The position numbers were made by a program, and so were the translations under genes. A stretch of DNA of 64,000 nucleotides from positions 248,001-312,000 of the forward strand of contig NZ_SOAX01000001.1 in the NCBI RefSeq assembly GCF_004364635.1. The letters are read 5' to 3'. Each line of letters opens with the position of its first letter. Positions within the stretch are counted from its first letter, which is position 1. The notes beneath the pieces were generated by a model that did no database searches, was not told the DNA's origin, and saw only the letters and a program-made list of their open reading frames with translations. Positions 24,870 through 33,280 of the stretch are shown one piece after another. The stretch is from Halospina denitrificans. GTDB taxonomy: Bacteria; Pseudomonadota; Gammaproteobacteria; Pseudomonadales; Oleiphilaceae.

Positions 24870-25319
24870 TCAATGAACCATAAACAACCAGACCCCAGCC
24901 GCCACCTGACAAGCTACCACGACAGTGGTCAGCCCCAACCGCAACGTCAGATACCAGCGCGGCCAGTAACCGCCCATCGCAACCCAGTCCGTTGTACACA
25001 TCAGCACAAAGAGCACCGGGAAAATCAGCGCCTGATAGTTCCAGGGCAGCAGCAGAGCCAGCCCCGCACTGATGAAAAAAACCTGGCTCAGGGCCATCGC
25101 CGTGATGGGCGACATGGGATAGGTGCGCGTCTCAATCTGCATGCTCACCGGCCAGTAGACACCGGAGAGAAACGCGATGATACCGGCGCTGTAGAGGTAG
25201 AAAATCTGGGCCGCCATCAGGCTCATGGTCTCCGACAGCACCATCACCAGGAGTGCCGCTATGAAGGGCACCAGCCCGGCAACCCCGAAGGTAATCGCAA
25301 GCGGACGGATCGCCAGCAT
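24870..25319 (-). CDS. DUF3429 membrane protein
   Basis: 149 residues with four or five transmembrane helices: LAITFGVAGLVPFIAALLVMV, MAAQIFYLYSAGIIAFLSGVYW, ITAMALSQVFFISAGLALLL, and LGLTTVVVACQVAAGVWLFM. The FLSGVYWPVSM segment fits DUF3429, a family of unknown function common in marine proteobacteria. It ends 12 bases from repeat copy A. No partner gene is obvious; the next gene upstream on the same strand is a CrcB channel. Confidence 0.8.
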   Translation of the reverse strand: MLAIRPLAITFGVAGLVPFIAALLVMVLSETMSLMAAQIFYLYSAGIIAFLSGVYWPVSMQIETRTYPMSPITAMALSQVFFISAGLALLLPWNYQALIFPVLFVLMCTTDWVAMGGYWPRWYLTLRLGLTTVVVACQVAAGVWLFMVH

Positions 25320-25509
25320 CAGCCCTGTCTCCCGGTTTGAAGCTGAAGCGGACCGATCGCTGACTCATCCAACCCGATCATCTCGTTGTAGGCCGACTGA
25401 TGCACCAACGCCCGTACTGTCATTCGCATTTGTTTGCTCCCGATAAGGCCAATAGCGCCTTTGTATCGGGTCTATACGAACGCCGTATCGGGATCGTTTG
25501 CCTGAAGGG

Positions 25510-25917
25510 CTAAATCCCCTGCTGCTTTTTGTTGCGCCGCTGGGCGACAAGATAGCCTGCCGTTACGGCCCCCATCATCAAACCCAGGGTCAGCGCCGTA
25601 TTGCTCCCGGCCCTGACCCAGTGACCGTCCTCAATAAGCGTGAATGTCTGCAGGCTGAAAAGCGAGAAGGTTGTAAAGCCGCCGCAGAATCCCGTCACAA
25701 GAAACTGCCGCCATGCCACCCGGTTCATCCAGTGTCCGGCGGGGAAGTGTGCACTTGCGAGCCAGCCAATCAGCAGCGAGCCGACCACGTTCACCCCCAG
25801 CGTCCCCCAGGGCAGGAAGGCCGGAAGCGCACTGGCGAGTCCCAGATCGATGCTGTAGCGCAGGAGCGTGCCCAGCATGCTGCCCAGGGCTACTGCCAGC
25901 GTCACCAGGTGGCTCAT
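25510..25917 (-). CDS. crcB: Fluoride channel CrcB, second subunit gene
   Basis: 135 residues with four transmembrane helices. Family motifs are present: GSMLGTLLRYSIDLGL, LPWGTLGVNVVGSLLIGWL and FLVTGFCGGFTTFSLFSLQTF, which form the fluoride pore. It exports F- passively to protect the cytoplasm. The GTG/ATG start overlaps the other crcB gene by 4 bases. Two different crcB genes in tandem usually encode the oppositely oriented halves of a heterodimeric channel. No fluoride riboswitch is visible because the genes overlap back to tag. Confidence 0.9.
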   Translation of the reverse strand: MSHLVTLAVALGSMLGTLLRYSIDLGLASALPAFLPWGTLGVNVVGSLLIGWLASAHFPAGHWMNRVAWRQFLVTGFCGGFTTFSLFSLQTFTLIEDGHWVRAGSNTALTLGLMMGAVTAGYLVAQRRNKKQQGI

Positions 25918-26297
25918 AGAGCCCCCCCAGCGAAGCGGGCCAGGTAGAGGCCGGCTGCAACGGCCGCCAGCCCCAGCAGTGTTGTGATCACAAGATTACC
26001 GGCCGCCCGGAGGTAATACTCGCGCTGAACCAGCGCCAGCGTCTGCAGGCCCCATGAGGACACGGTGGTGTAGCTGCCGCAGAACCCGGCGAGCAGCAGG
26101 AACCCAAAAAACCCTGTCCCATTCCCTGTGGGCAGTAACCCCGCCACCAGGCCCGCCACGAAGGCCCCCGAGACATTGACCACCAGCGTTCCCCAGGGAA
26201 AGTGAGTGCCCAGGCTCCGGTCCAGAGTGCGGGTTGCCAGGTACCGGCAGGCGCCCCCGAGTGCGCCACCAAGGGCGAGTGCGGCAAAGGCGATCAT
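25914..26297 (-). CDS. crcB: Fluoride channel CrcB, first subunit gene
   Basis: 127 residues with four helices and the motifs LGGALGGACRYLATRTLDRSLG, FPWGTLVVNVSGAFVAGLVAGLL and FLLLAGFCGSYTTVSSWGLQTL. It pairs with the overlapping second crcB gene, probably as a heterodimer with antiparallel topology. It overlaps the tag stop by 4 bases, so tag, crcB and crcB are one translationally coupled series. Confidence 0.9.
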   Translation of the reverse strand: MIAFAALALGGALGGACRYLATRTLDRSLGTHFPWGTLVVNVSGAFVAGLVAGLLPTGNGTGFFGFLLLAGFCGSYTTVSSWGLQTLALVQREYYLRAAGNLVITTLLGLAAVAAGLYLARFAGGAL

Positions 26298-26890
26298 GAA
26301 GGCTGCAGCCGCCGGCTGAGGGCCAGTGTTTCCGCGCGCACCGGGCAGGTGACCAGGTGATCGTTGACCATGCCAACCGCCTGCATGAAGGCATAGCAGA
26401 TGGTGGGGCCGACGAAGCGGAATCCCCGCTTTTTCAGGGCGCGGGACATGGCACGGGATTCCGGGGTTTCCGTGGGGATTTCATCCATGCGGTTCCATTC
26501 ATTGATGATGGGCGCCCCTCCCACGAAGGACCAGAGAAAGCGGGTAAAGTTCTCTTCATCGGCTTCCATGGCGAGCAGGGCGCGGGCATTGCCGACAATC
26601 GACTCCGCCTTGCGGCGGTTGCGCACAATGCGCCGGTCCTGCAGGCAGCGTTCAATATCCGCCTGCGTGTATTCCGCCAGCGTCTCGGGAATGAAGTCCG
26701 CAAAAACAGCCCGGTAGCCTGCCTGCTTGCGCAGTATGGTGAGCCAGCTCAGCCCGGCCTGCTGGCCGTCCAGGCAGAGCTTTTCAAACAGCTCGTCGCG
26801 TGCGGTAACGGGGCGCCCCCAGACATTGTCGTGGTATTCAATGTAATCCGGTTGATTGCCACACCAGGGGCAGCGTCCATCCGTTCCCAT
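26294..26890 (-). CDS. tag: DNA-3-methyladenine glycosylase I (Tag)
   Basis: 198 residues. It has the zinc-snap N-terminus RCPWCGNQPDYIEYHDNVWGRPV, the helix DELFEKLCLDGQQAGLSWLTILRKQAGYRAVF, and RGFRFVGPTICYAFMQAVGMVNDH near the C-terminus, all Tag signatures. It excises 3-methyladenine from alkylated DNA. The ATG at 26890 is chosen because it begins just before the zinc-site Cys and follows GGAGACC. The gene heads the crcB pair by overlap. Confidence 0.92.
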   Translation of the reverse strand: MGTDGRCPWCGNQPDYIEYHDNVWGRPVTARDELFEKLCLDGQQAGLSWLTILRKQAGYRAVFADFIPETLAEYTQADIERCLQDRRIVRNRRKAESIVGNARALLAMEADEENFTRFLWSFVGGAPIINEWNRMDEIPTETPESRAMSRALKKRGFRFVGPTICYAFMQAVGMVNDHLVTCPVRAETLALSRRLQPS

Positions 26891-26900
26891 GCGGTCTCCT

Positions 26901-27614
26901 TCAGTTGCCCAGCGTCCATTCTCGCCATTCGCAGTCCCTGAGTCGACAGTCGTCGGAACCGGGGGCGGGCACGTCACACCACTGGGGGAGCTCCGATTCG
27001 TGGGCGATCACGCTGACCCGGATGCCATTGCATTCGGCCGTGAATGCCCGCCACCCGCTGGCCGTTTGATCCAGCCTCAGAACCGGTCCGGCCGCCGCCG
27101 GTTCCAGCGTCAGGGCCTGGAGGTTGCTGGCGATTCCCCGGTGGGTCGCCTTGATCCAGGCCTCTTTCAGGGTCCAGAGCAACAGGAAGCGCTCATTCGG
27201 CTCGGCGCCTTCCTGCAGCCATTGCTGTTCGACGCTCGTGAACCAGCGTCCGGCAAGCCGTTGCCACGGGACGCCGCGCGCCATAGGTTCGGCGTCCACG
27301 CCGATGGGGCCGGAATGAAAAGCCACGACCTGAAGTCCACGACAATGGCTGAGGCTGCTGTGGAAACGCTGGCCGGCAACGCAGGGGTTGCCACTTGCTG
27401 GAAGTTGGCTCTCCGCCACTTCGGGCAGGCAGGCAGCCCTGCAGAATGCCCTGGCCCCAGTGCGCCAGAGCAGCCGGCTGAGTCGGTAGCTGTCGCGTCT
27501 CAGCGGGTCTGACTGGGATTCTTCCCGGGCCTGCTCAATGGGATTGAGTGTATAGGGCCGGGAAGCTTCCGGGAGGTGATCGCCGCAGTGGACGTAGAGC
27601 CTTGCGGGCGTCAT
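26901..27614 (-). CDS. 4'-phosphopantetheinyl transferase superfamily protein
   Basis: 237 residues. Sfp-type motifs are in place: FHSSLSHCRGLQVVA, GVDAEPM (the Mg2+-binding GxDxE) and LLLWTLKEAWIKATHRG (WxxKEAxxK). It transfers the phosphopantetheine arm from CoA to a carrier protein. No PKS or NRPS gene is in the window, so the client protein is unknown. The start overlaps the pdxH stop by 4 bases. Confidence 0.88.
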   Translation of the reverse strand: MTPARLYVHCGDHLPEASRPYTLNPIEQAREESQSDPLRRDSYRLSRLLWRTGARAFCRAACLPEVAESQLPASGNPCVAGQRFHSSLSHCRGLQVVAFHSGPIGVDAEPMARGVPWQRLAGRWFTSVEQQWLQEGAEPNERFLLLWTLKEAWIKATHRGIASNLQALTLEPAAAGPVLRLDQTASGWRAFTAECNGIRVSVIAHESELPQWCDVPAPGSDDCRLRDCEWREWTLGN

Positions 27615-28246
27615 GGCTGCAGGCGATTGATCTGCCAGTGGCCATCTTCCAGCCGGTATTCGAAACGGTCGTGCAACCGGCTGGGCCGCCCCTGCCAGAA
27701 CTCGATCCTTTCGGGAATCACGCGGTAGCCACCCCAGGACTCCGGGAGGGGGATCCCGCCCTCGCGGAACCGGGCCTTCATGCGCTCCAGCTTAGTTTCC
27801 AGGGCCTGGCGCGATTCGATCACCGCACTCTGCTGGGAGACCCAGGCCCCCAGCTGGCTTCCCTCGGGCCGCGACATGAAATAGCGCAGGGACTCCTTGC
27901 GGCTGACCTTCTCCACACGGCCCTCGATGGTTATCTGGCGGTTGAGCGGTACCCAGGGGAAAAGCATTGCGGCCCGCGGGTTCTCCGCCAGGGCCCGGGC
28001 TTTACGGCTGCCGTAATTGGTATAGAAAACAAAGCCCTCGGTATCAAAGTACTTGAGCAGAACGGTCCGGGCGCCGGGGGCTCCGGATGCGTCGGCGGTA
28101 GCCAGTGTGAGGGCGTTGGGATCGTCGATGCCCGCCTCCACGGCCTGGTTGAACCAGTTCTCGAACTGCCGGAAGGGGTCATCATCCAGCGCCTGCCTGT
28201 CGAGACCGACGCTCTCAAAATCGCGGCGCATATCACCGATATCCAA
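27611..28246 (-). CDS. pdxH: Pyridoxamine 5'-phosphate oxidase PdxH
   Basis: About 211 residues. The FMN-dependent oxidase has MRRDFESVGL, DPFRQFENWFNQAVEAGIDDPNA, GAPGARTVLLKYFDTEGFVFYTNYGSRKA, and the closing RLHDRFEYRLEDGHWQINRLQP. It makes the cofactor pyridoxal 5'-phosphate. I favour the TTG at 28246 because GGAGGAG lies 7 bases ahead of it and family proteins carry a few residues before MRRD; the ATG at 28231 has no ribosome site. The gene is coupled to the phosphopantetheinyl transferase downstream. Confidence 0.93.
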   Translation of the reverse strand: MDIGDMRRDFESVGLDRQALDDDPFRQFENWFNQAVEAGIDDPNALTLATADASGAPGARTVLLKYFDTEGFVFYTNYGSRKARALAENPRAAMLFPWVPLNRQITIEGRVEKVSRKESLRYFMSRPEGSQLGAWVSQQSAVIESRQALETKLERMKARFREGGIPLPESWGGYRVIPERIEFWQGRPSRLHDRFEYRLEDGHWQINRLQP

Positions 28247-28397
28247 GACTGGGCTCCTCCAGACCGCATCAAAGATGAAGAAACGATAACACGAATCGGG
28301 CAATCGGCACCCGTTCCGGGATGCGCGCCCCTCCCAATACCGGTCTCACATCTTTATACTGACCGCTGTTTACCCGATGGCCTGCGAGGATGATCGA

Positions 28398-29156
28398 ATG
28401 AAGCGAATGATAGCGGTACTGATGCTGGCGATGCTCAGTACGCTTGCCCATGGCCAGACCCGTATTGCCGTGGCCAGCAGCTTTGAGAGCACGGCCGAGG
28501 AGCTTGCGGAGGCGTTCTTTGAGCGCACGGATGAGCGTATTGTCCTGGTTGCGGGCAGCAGCACGAACATGGCGCGACAGGTTCGTCAGGGCACCGGCTT
28601 TGATGCCTTTATCTCCGGCGACATGGAGCATGCCAGACAGGTCGCGGAAGATGGTGCCGGTGATCCGGAGAGCCTCTTTGTTTTCAGCATTGGGCGCCTG
28701 GTCCTTCTGGCCGATGAGAACCCTGAAGGTGACGTGTCAGACCCGGAAACCATGCTGCGTGAGGAATCCTATCGAGCCCTCGCCGTTCCCGACGACCGTG
28801 AATCGGCTTACGGACGGGCCGCCGAGCAGGTCCTGGACAAGCTCTTCCGGTCGCGCTTTGCTGTTCGGGACACCGTGGAAGCGACGAGCGCCGGCCAGGC
28901 GTTCAGCTTTATGCGCAGCGGCTCCGTCGATCTCGGTTTTGTGCCGTTGAGCCTGGTCACTCAGGAGGGAGTTGATGAATCGCGCTACTGGCTGATCCCG
29001 CAGGATATGCACGATGAGCTGCGGCACGCGGCCATTATGCTTGAGGATGGCAGTGAGACGGCCCAGCGCTTCCTCGACTTTATCCGTGACGATGAAGCGG
29101 CACACGAGATCATCCGGAACGCGGGTTACACATTACCGGACGATGATGAGTCGTAA
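28398..29156 (+). CDS. modA: Molybdate-type ABC transporter periplasmic binding protein (ModA-like)
   Basis: 252 residues with a signal peptide (MKRMIAVLMLAMLSTLAHG). The ModA pattern TRIAVASSFESTAEELAEAF, VAGSSTNMARQVRQGTGFDAFISGDMEHA and TSAGQAFSFMRSGSVDLGFV is recognisable. It should bind an oxyanion such as molybdate or tungstate. No permease (modB) or ATPase (modC) gene follows, so it is an orphan, and the specificity is not certain. GAGGA is 7 bases before the ATG. The C-terminus overlaps the yfbR start. Confidence 0.82.
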   Translation: MKRMIAVLMLAMLSTLAHGQTRIAVASSFESTAEELAEAFFERTDERIVLVAGSSTNMARQVRQGTGFDAFISGDMEHARQVAEDGAGDPESLFVFSIGRLVLLADENPEGDVSDPETMLREESYRALAVPDDRESAYGRAAEQVLDKLFRSRFAVRDTVEATSAGQAFSFMRSGSVDLGFVPLSLVTQEGVDESRYWLIPQDMHDELRHAAIMLEDGSETAQRFLDFIRDDEAAHEIIRNAGYTLPDDDES

Positions 29157-29751
29157 AACCAGCCCGTTTTTTGCCTATATCGGGCGCCTGCGCTGGATAC
29201 GGCGCTGGGGCCTGATGCGCAATGCCATTGAAGAGGATGTGGCGACCCACTCCTGGGAGGTATCCGTTCTGGCACATGCCCTGGCCAGTATCCGGAGAAC
29301 CTGTTTCGGCGGCGAGATCAATCCGGACACGGTTGCCGCCGTTGCCCTCTACCATGATGCGGCGGAAGTAATAACCGGGGATATGCCCACACCGGTGAAA
29401 TACTATTCCAGCGTTATGCGCAATGCGTTCGCGGACGTGGAAGACAAGGCCCAGAAAGAGCTTCTGGATCTGCTGCCGGAGACGCTGCGCGCGACCTTTG
29501 ATGGGTATATCCGGGAAGAGGAATGGGAGCCCCAGACCCGGGAACTGGTCAAGGCCGCTGATCGGCTGGCGGCGCTTCTCAAGTGTGAGGCCGAGCTGCG
29601 TGCGGGTAATACGGAATTTGAACAGGCGGCCAGCCAGATCCGTGAACGTCTTGAATCGGATGGCCTTCCGGAAGTGCAGTATTTCCTGGAGGTCTTTGCC
29701 CCGGATTACGGAACCAGCCTGGATTATCTCCTGGACCGAAGCCAGGACTAG
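29143..29751 (+). CDS. 5'-deoxynucleotidase of the YfbR HD family
   Basis: About 202 residues. An HD-domain phosphohydrolase like YfbR, with RRWGLMRNAIEEDVATHSWEVSVLAHAL, the metal-binding ALYHDAAEVITGDMPTPVKYY and LVKAADRLAALLKCEAEL. It removes phosphate from deoxynucleoside monophosphates during nucleotide turnover. It begins inside the last codons of modA (14-base overlap), with two ATG codons at 29143 and 29146. It ends with a 4-base overlap against the convergent transpeptidase gene. Confidence 0.88.
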   Translation: MMSRKTSPFFAYIGRLRWIRRWGLMRNAIEEDVATHSWEVSVLAHALASIRRTCFGGEINPDTVAAVALYHDAAEVITGDMPTPVKYYSSVMRNAFADVEDKAQKELLDLLPETLRATFDGYIREEEWEPQTRELVKAADRLAALLKCEAELRAGNTEFEQAASQIRERLESDGLPEVQYFLEVFAPDYGTSLDYLLDRSQD

Positions 29752-30668
29752 CCGGGCGAGATTCCGGTTACCATCCCCACACGCCGGGCAATACCGTCTG
29801 CCTGCTCAACGGCCTCCAGGAGCCGCTTGCGGTTGATCTCGACGCCCGGGTGCCTGTCGCGCACCCTCTGGGTCGCTTTCTCGGCCTTTCGCCAGAGTTC
29901 ATCACGGTCCGATTCGGTCAGCGACTCCCGCTGGCCATGGATCTGCAGCCAGACGGTACCGTTCGAGACGGCGGTTTTCACCGGTTCCTCGACAATGCGC
30001 ACGCTGCTGCCCTTCTCGACTTCCCAGACCAGTTCCTCGATGTGGTCGTTGAACATCCGAATGCAGCCATGGCTCACCTGCTGCCCGACACCGAAACGCT
30101 TGTTGGTGCCATGGATGAGGTAACCGTCTTCCTCAAGCTGGAGCGCAAAAGGGCCAAGCGGATTTGCCGGTCCCGGCGGTATCACTGCTGGCAGTGGATT
30201 GCCTTCGTTGCGGGCCTCTGTGCGGATGGACTCCGGCGGGTACCAGGCAGGCGATTCCAGGCGCATCCGGATGCTGGTCCTGGTCAGGGGGGAAGGGTTG
30301 TTCGTGTTGCCGATGCCCACCGGGTAGGTGACAACCTGGCCCCCCCTGAAATGATAGAGACGGTACTCGGCTAGGTTGATGACAATGCCTTCATGGGGCC
30401 CCGAGGGGAGGAGGTGTCTGGACGGCAACCGGATACGGGTGCCGTCGCCGGGGAGCCAGGGATCGACCTCCGGGTTCGCGCGTACCAGTTCGAGGAACCC
30501 AAAGCCGTGTTCCTCGCCAATGCTGGCAAAAGTGTCCTCGTACTCCGTCGTGGTCCAGGTGGGGGTGCCAATGACCCGGTCTCCGGCCTGCCATTCGAAA
30601 CTCTGTGCGGGGGACAACCCCGGCAGGGTTGCCAGAAGCAGCAGACAGACACAGTGTTTCAGGCGCAT
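29748..30668 (-). CDS. L,D-transpeptidase (YkuD family) with LysM-like segment
   Basis: 306 residues with a signal peptide (LLLLATLPGLSPAQS). A LysM-like stretch with FASIGEEHGFGFLELVRANPEVDPWLPG and GTRIRLP follows. The catalytic YkuD domain has IVINLAEYRLYHFRGG and the active-site HGTNKRFGVGQQVSHGCIRMFN, with the Cys nucleophile in SHGC. It should attach Lpp-like proteins or form 3-3 cross-links in peptidoglycan. It is 2 bases from the MarR stop, so it may be controlled with that gene. Confidence 0.9.
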   Translation of the reverse strand: MRLKHCVCLLLLATLPGLSPAQSFEWQAGDRVIGTPTWTTTEYEDTFASIGEEHGFGFLELVRANPEVDPWLPGDGTRIRLPSRHLLPSGPHEGIVINLAEYRLYHFRGGQVVTYPVGIGNTNNPSPLTRTSIRMRLESPAWYPPESIRTEARNEGNPLPAVIPPGPANPLGPFALQLEEDGYLIHGTNKRFGVGQQVSHGCIRMFNDHIEELVWEVEKGSSVRIVEEPVKTAVSNGTVWLQIHGQRESLTESDRDELWRKAEKATQRVRDRHPGVEINRKRLLEAVEQADGIARRVGMVTGISPG

Positions 30669-30670
30669 GA

Positions 30671-31135
30671 TTATCCGTTATTGGAGGAGGTACTTTCGGC
30701 CGATTCCCGGCCAACCTTATCCGCATTGTCCAGAATTCTGTCGAAGACATCCAGGCAGGTTTCCAACTCCCTGTCCGTGATGTCCTTCAGAAGCTGGTCC
30801 CGAAGACCTTCTGCCCGCGCATCCAGCTGTTCGATGAAGGATTCGCCTCTGGGCGTCAGGTGCAGTCGGCGCGCGCGCCGGTCCTGCTCGCAGGGGCGGC
30901 GTTCGATGAGCTTCTGTGCTTCCAGGTTATCCAGGAGTCGCACCAGGGTGGGGTTCTCAATCGACATGAGCTCCGCCAACTCCCTCTGAGTGACGCCTTC
31001 ACCACCCCGGTGAAGGGCGACCATGGTACTCCAGCGGGCCTGGGTTACCCCCAGGTCCTTGAGGCGTTCATCGAGCAGTTTGCGCCAGCGCCGCGCGAGG
31101 CGCGCGACACTGAACGGGAATTGGCGGCGCATCAT
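30671..31135 (-). CDS. MarR family transcriptional regulator (SlyA-like)
   Basis: About 154 residues. Winged helix is seen in LGVTQARWSTMVALHRGGEGVTQRELAELMSIENPTLVRLLDNLEAQKLIERR, and the wing in QDRRARRLHLTPRGESF. It probably acts as a dimer that responds to small molecules or stress. Two ATG codons start at 31135 behind GGAG; a longer reading begins at 31171. The upstream region contains perfect palindromes that may be its operators (31224-31235 and 31279-31298). The downstream L,D-transpeptidase gene is probably co-transcribed. Confidence 0.88.
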   Translation of the reverse strand: MMRRQFPFSVARLARRWRKLLDERLKDLGVTQARWSTMVALHRGGEGVTQRELAELMSIENPTLVRLLDNLEAQKLIERRPCEQDRRARRLHLTPRGESFIEQLDARAEGLRDQLLKDITDRELETCLDVFDRILDNADKVGRESAESTSSNNG

Positions 31136-31223
31136 TCGCTCCGGGCTCCATTTATTAAGGCTGCCGACCATACTATCAATCTTCCGTTGCCAGAACAGTA
31201 AGTTAAAGGTGTCATCCTGTTAA

Positions 31224-31235
31224 CTGCGTACGCAG
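31224..31235. promoter_or_regulatory. Palindrome upstream of marR
   Basis: CTGCGTACGCAG, a perfect 12-bp palindrome 89 bases upstream of the marR start. It could be the autoregulatory site of the MarR protein; the match to a known operator is not established. Confidence 0.4.
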
Positions 31236-31278
31236 CCCCGCATGCCGGGGTTCATGTAACCGGAATGAGCCTTTTCCG

Positions 31279-31298
31279 AGGGGATTGGGCAATCCCCT
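31279..31298. promoter_or_regulatory. Inverted repeat between marR and the nuclease gene
   Basis: AGGGGATT (31279-31286), GGGC, AATCCCCT (31291-31298): a perfect 8-bp stem in the divergent region. There is no T-tract, so it is more likely an operator or a leader hairpin than a terminator. The remainder of 31200-31447 contains nothing coding. Confidence 0.4.
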
Positions 31299-31447
31299 GG
31301 CATGGAGCGGGGGTATTCTGCACCAGGAGGATGAAGATCCGCTATAGTTCCCATCGAATTAACCCAATAGTCTAGAATGATCCCCGCCATGGCCCTATAA
31401 GGGGTACCCGCAGGAAACAGGCCGGCAATACGGCAGGAGCACCTTGG

Positions 31448-33268
31448 ATGAAGAAGAATCGGAAACGTTTGGGGGTACCCGCGGTGATTGGGGCGGTCGC
31501 CGGCTTCTACCTTCTGAGCTTTCTGTTCTGGCCACTACCCGATGCCGCTGAAAGCGGGTGCCGGGCAACCACAACCCCGATAACCGACGTTCAGGGACGC
31601 ACCGGGGTGACCCCTATGGATGGGGAGCGCGTGCTGATACGTGGCGTGGTCAGTGGTGATTTCACGGGCGAGGAGGAGCTGGGCGGTTTTTTTGTTCAGC
31701 AGGAGGGTGTGGGGGCATCGGACTCCGGTGAGGCGTCCAGTGGACTCTTCGTTTATGCCCCGGGGATGGAGGTCAGCCCGGGTGAACGTCTGCTGCTTGA
31801 TGGCGAGGCCGGTGAATATTACGGCATGACCCAGATCAGTGATGTACGCCTGCGTGCCCGTTGTGGGCGTGGAGAGGAGGTGGCGCCCGTTACCGTCAAA
31901 CTCCCTTTGACCGAGCGGGAACGGCATCGACTCCAGGGCATGAAGCTGCGCCTTGAACCGCCACTGGCGGTTACCGGGCTTTATGAGTTGGGTCGTTACG
32001 GGGTTGTTGCGGTCGCGGACGAACGCCTCTACACCCCGACGCAGGTTCACAGACCCGGTACGAAAGCCAGGCAACAGGCCGCAGAGAACCAGCAACGCCT
32101 GCTGCGCATCGACGATGGCAGTAAGCGGCGGGATCCGGCCCTGCCCGGTTGGGTCAGCGACGTATTTGGGGCTGGGCAGAGTCTCAGGGTGGGAGACCAG
32201 CTGGCCGCCGTTGAGGGTATCCTGGATTATCGCTATGAGCACTGGCGGTTGCAGCCGCTGGAGCCGCCGTCCGTAAGGACCGCCAATGCACGGCCCGAGC
32301 CGTTGGTTCGGCCGCCGGAAAACCGGATTCGTGTGGCGAGTTTCAATCTGCAGAATTATTTCAACGGCGATGGCCACGGGGGCGGTTTTCCCACCGAGCG
32401 CGGCGCCTCCGAGCCCGAGGCGTTTGAACGTCAGCACCTGCGCCTGGTTAATGCGATTGCCGCTTTGGCGGCGGATGTGATTGGCGTGATTGAGGTCGAG
32501 AACGATGGCTATGGACGCGACAGCGCCCTGGCCGAACTGACGGGAGGATTGGAAGGGGACTGGGATTACGCAAGGCCGGAGCGTCAACGCCTTGGAAGTG
32601 ACGCCATTGCCGTCGGAATGCTCTACCGGGCAGAGCGCGTTCAGCCTCTGGGGCAGGCGCACACGCTTCTCAACGGCCCTTTTGCACACTACAACCGACC
32701 TCCGCTGGCACAGCGATTCCGTCATCTGGGCACGGGCGCGACGTTCTGGGTGGTCGTTAACCATTTCAAGAGCAAGCGCTGCGGGGGAGCCGTCGACGCA
32801 AACCGGGCGCAGGACGATGGCCAGGGATGCTGGAATCCCCTGAGGGTTAAAGCGGCCAACAGGCTGGTTGAATGGGTAGAGGTCCTGGCGGCCGATCACG
32901 GCGATGACAGGGTCCTGTTGTTGGGAGACTTCAATGCCTATGCCCGCGAGGATCCGATGGTACACCTGAGAGAAGCCGGGTTCCGAAATGTCCTCAGTGG
33001 TCATCGTCCCCTGCCGGCCAGCGGCTATATATACCGGGCAGAATCGGGAACGCTCGACTATATTCTAGCAACGGGAGCCCTGAAGGACTCGATTCAAAGA
33101 GCGGGTGTTTTTCCGATCAACGCGGACGAGCCACCGCTGCTGTATTACGATAGGGAGAACCGGCATGACGTCCCGACATCAATTATCCAGGACGGGGATC
33201 CCTGGCGCTCCTCGGACCATGACCCAACCTGGGTGGATATTGACCTTGGTGCCCCCGATGGCAACTGA
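31448..33268 (+). CDS. ExeM/NucH-family extracellular endonuclease
   Basis: 606 residues. A membrane-targeting N-terminus (VIGAVAGFYLLSFLFWPLP) is followed by an OB-like region (residues about 50-280) and a C-terminal endonuclease/exonuclease/phosphatase domain. The latter has IRVASFNLQNYF, VIGVIEVENDGYG, WVVVNHFKSKRC, LLLGDFNAYAREDP and SSDHDPTWVDI, containing the E, D, N and H residues for metal-dependent cleavage. It should degrade extracellular DNA for nutrients or biofilm release. It is immediately followed by a GGDEF/EAL gene. Confidence 0.88.
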   Translation: MKKNRKRLGVPAVIGAVAGFYLLSFLFWPLPDAAESGCRATTTPITDVQGRTGVTPMDGERVLIRGVVSGDFTGEEELGGFFVQQEGVGASDSGEASSGLFVYAPGMEVSPGERLLLDGEAGEYYGMTQISDVRLRARCGRGEEVAPVTVKLPLTERERHRLQGMKLRLEPPLAVTGLYELGRYGVVAVADERLYTPTQVHRPGTKARQQAAENQQRLLRIDDGSKRRDPALPGWVSDVFGAGQSLRVGDQLAAVEGILDYRYEHWRLQPLEPPSVRTANARPEPLVRPPENRIRVASFNLQNYFNGDGHGGGFPTERGASEPEAFERQHLRLVNAIAALAADVIGVIEVENDGYGRDSALAELTGGLEGDWDYARPERQRLGSDAIAVGMLYRAERVQPLGQAHTLLNGPFAHYNRPPLAQRFRHLGTGATFWVVVNHFKSKRCGGAVDANRAQDDGQGCWNPLRVKAANRLVEWVEVLAADHGDDRVLLLGDFNAYAREDPMVHLREAGFRNVLSGHRPLPASGYIYRAESGTLDYILATGALKDSIQRAGVFPINADEPPLLYYDRENRHDVPTSIIQDGDPWRSSDHDPTWVDIDLGAPDGN

Positions 33269-33280
33269 TTGGGAGCTGCA

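Noticed and set aside
24747-25340. A 197-codon plus-strand frame crossing repeat copy A
   Set aside because: It runs through the repeat element and antisense to the DUF3429 gene; its residues reflect the hairpin sequence, not a protein.
25439-25470. Possible fluoride riboswitch near crcB
   Set aside because: The hairpin CCCGATAAGGC/GCCTTTGTATCGGG is downstream of the crcB pair, not in their leader, and lacks riboswitch architecture.
31535-33004. A 489-codon minus-strand frame
   Set aside because: Antisense to the nuclease gene, without a ribosome site or recognisable domain.
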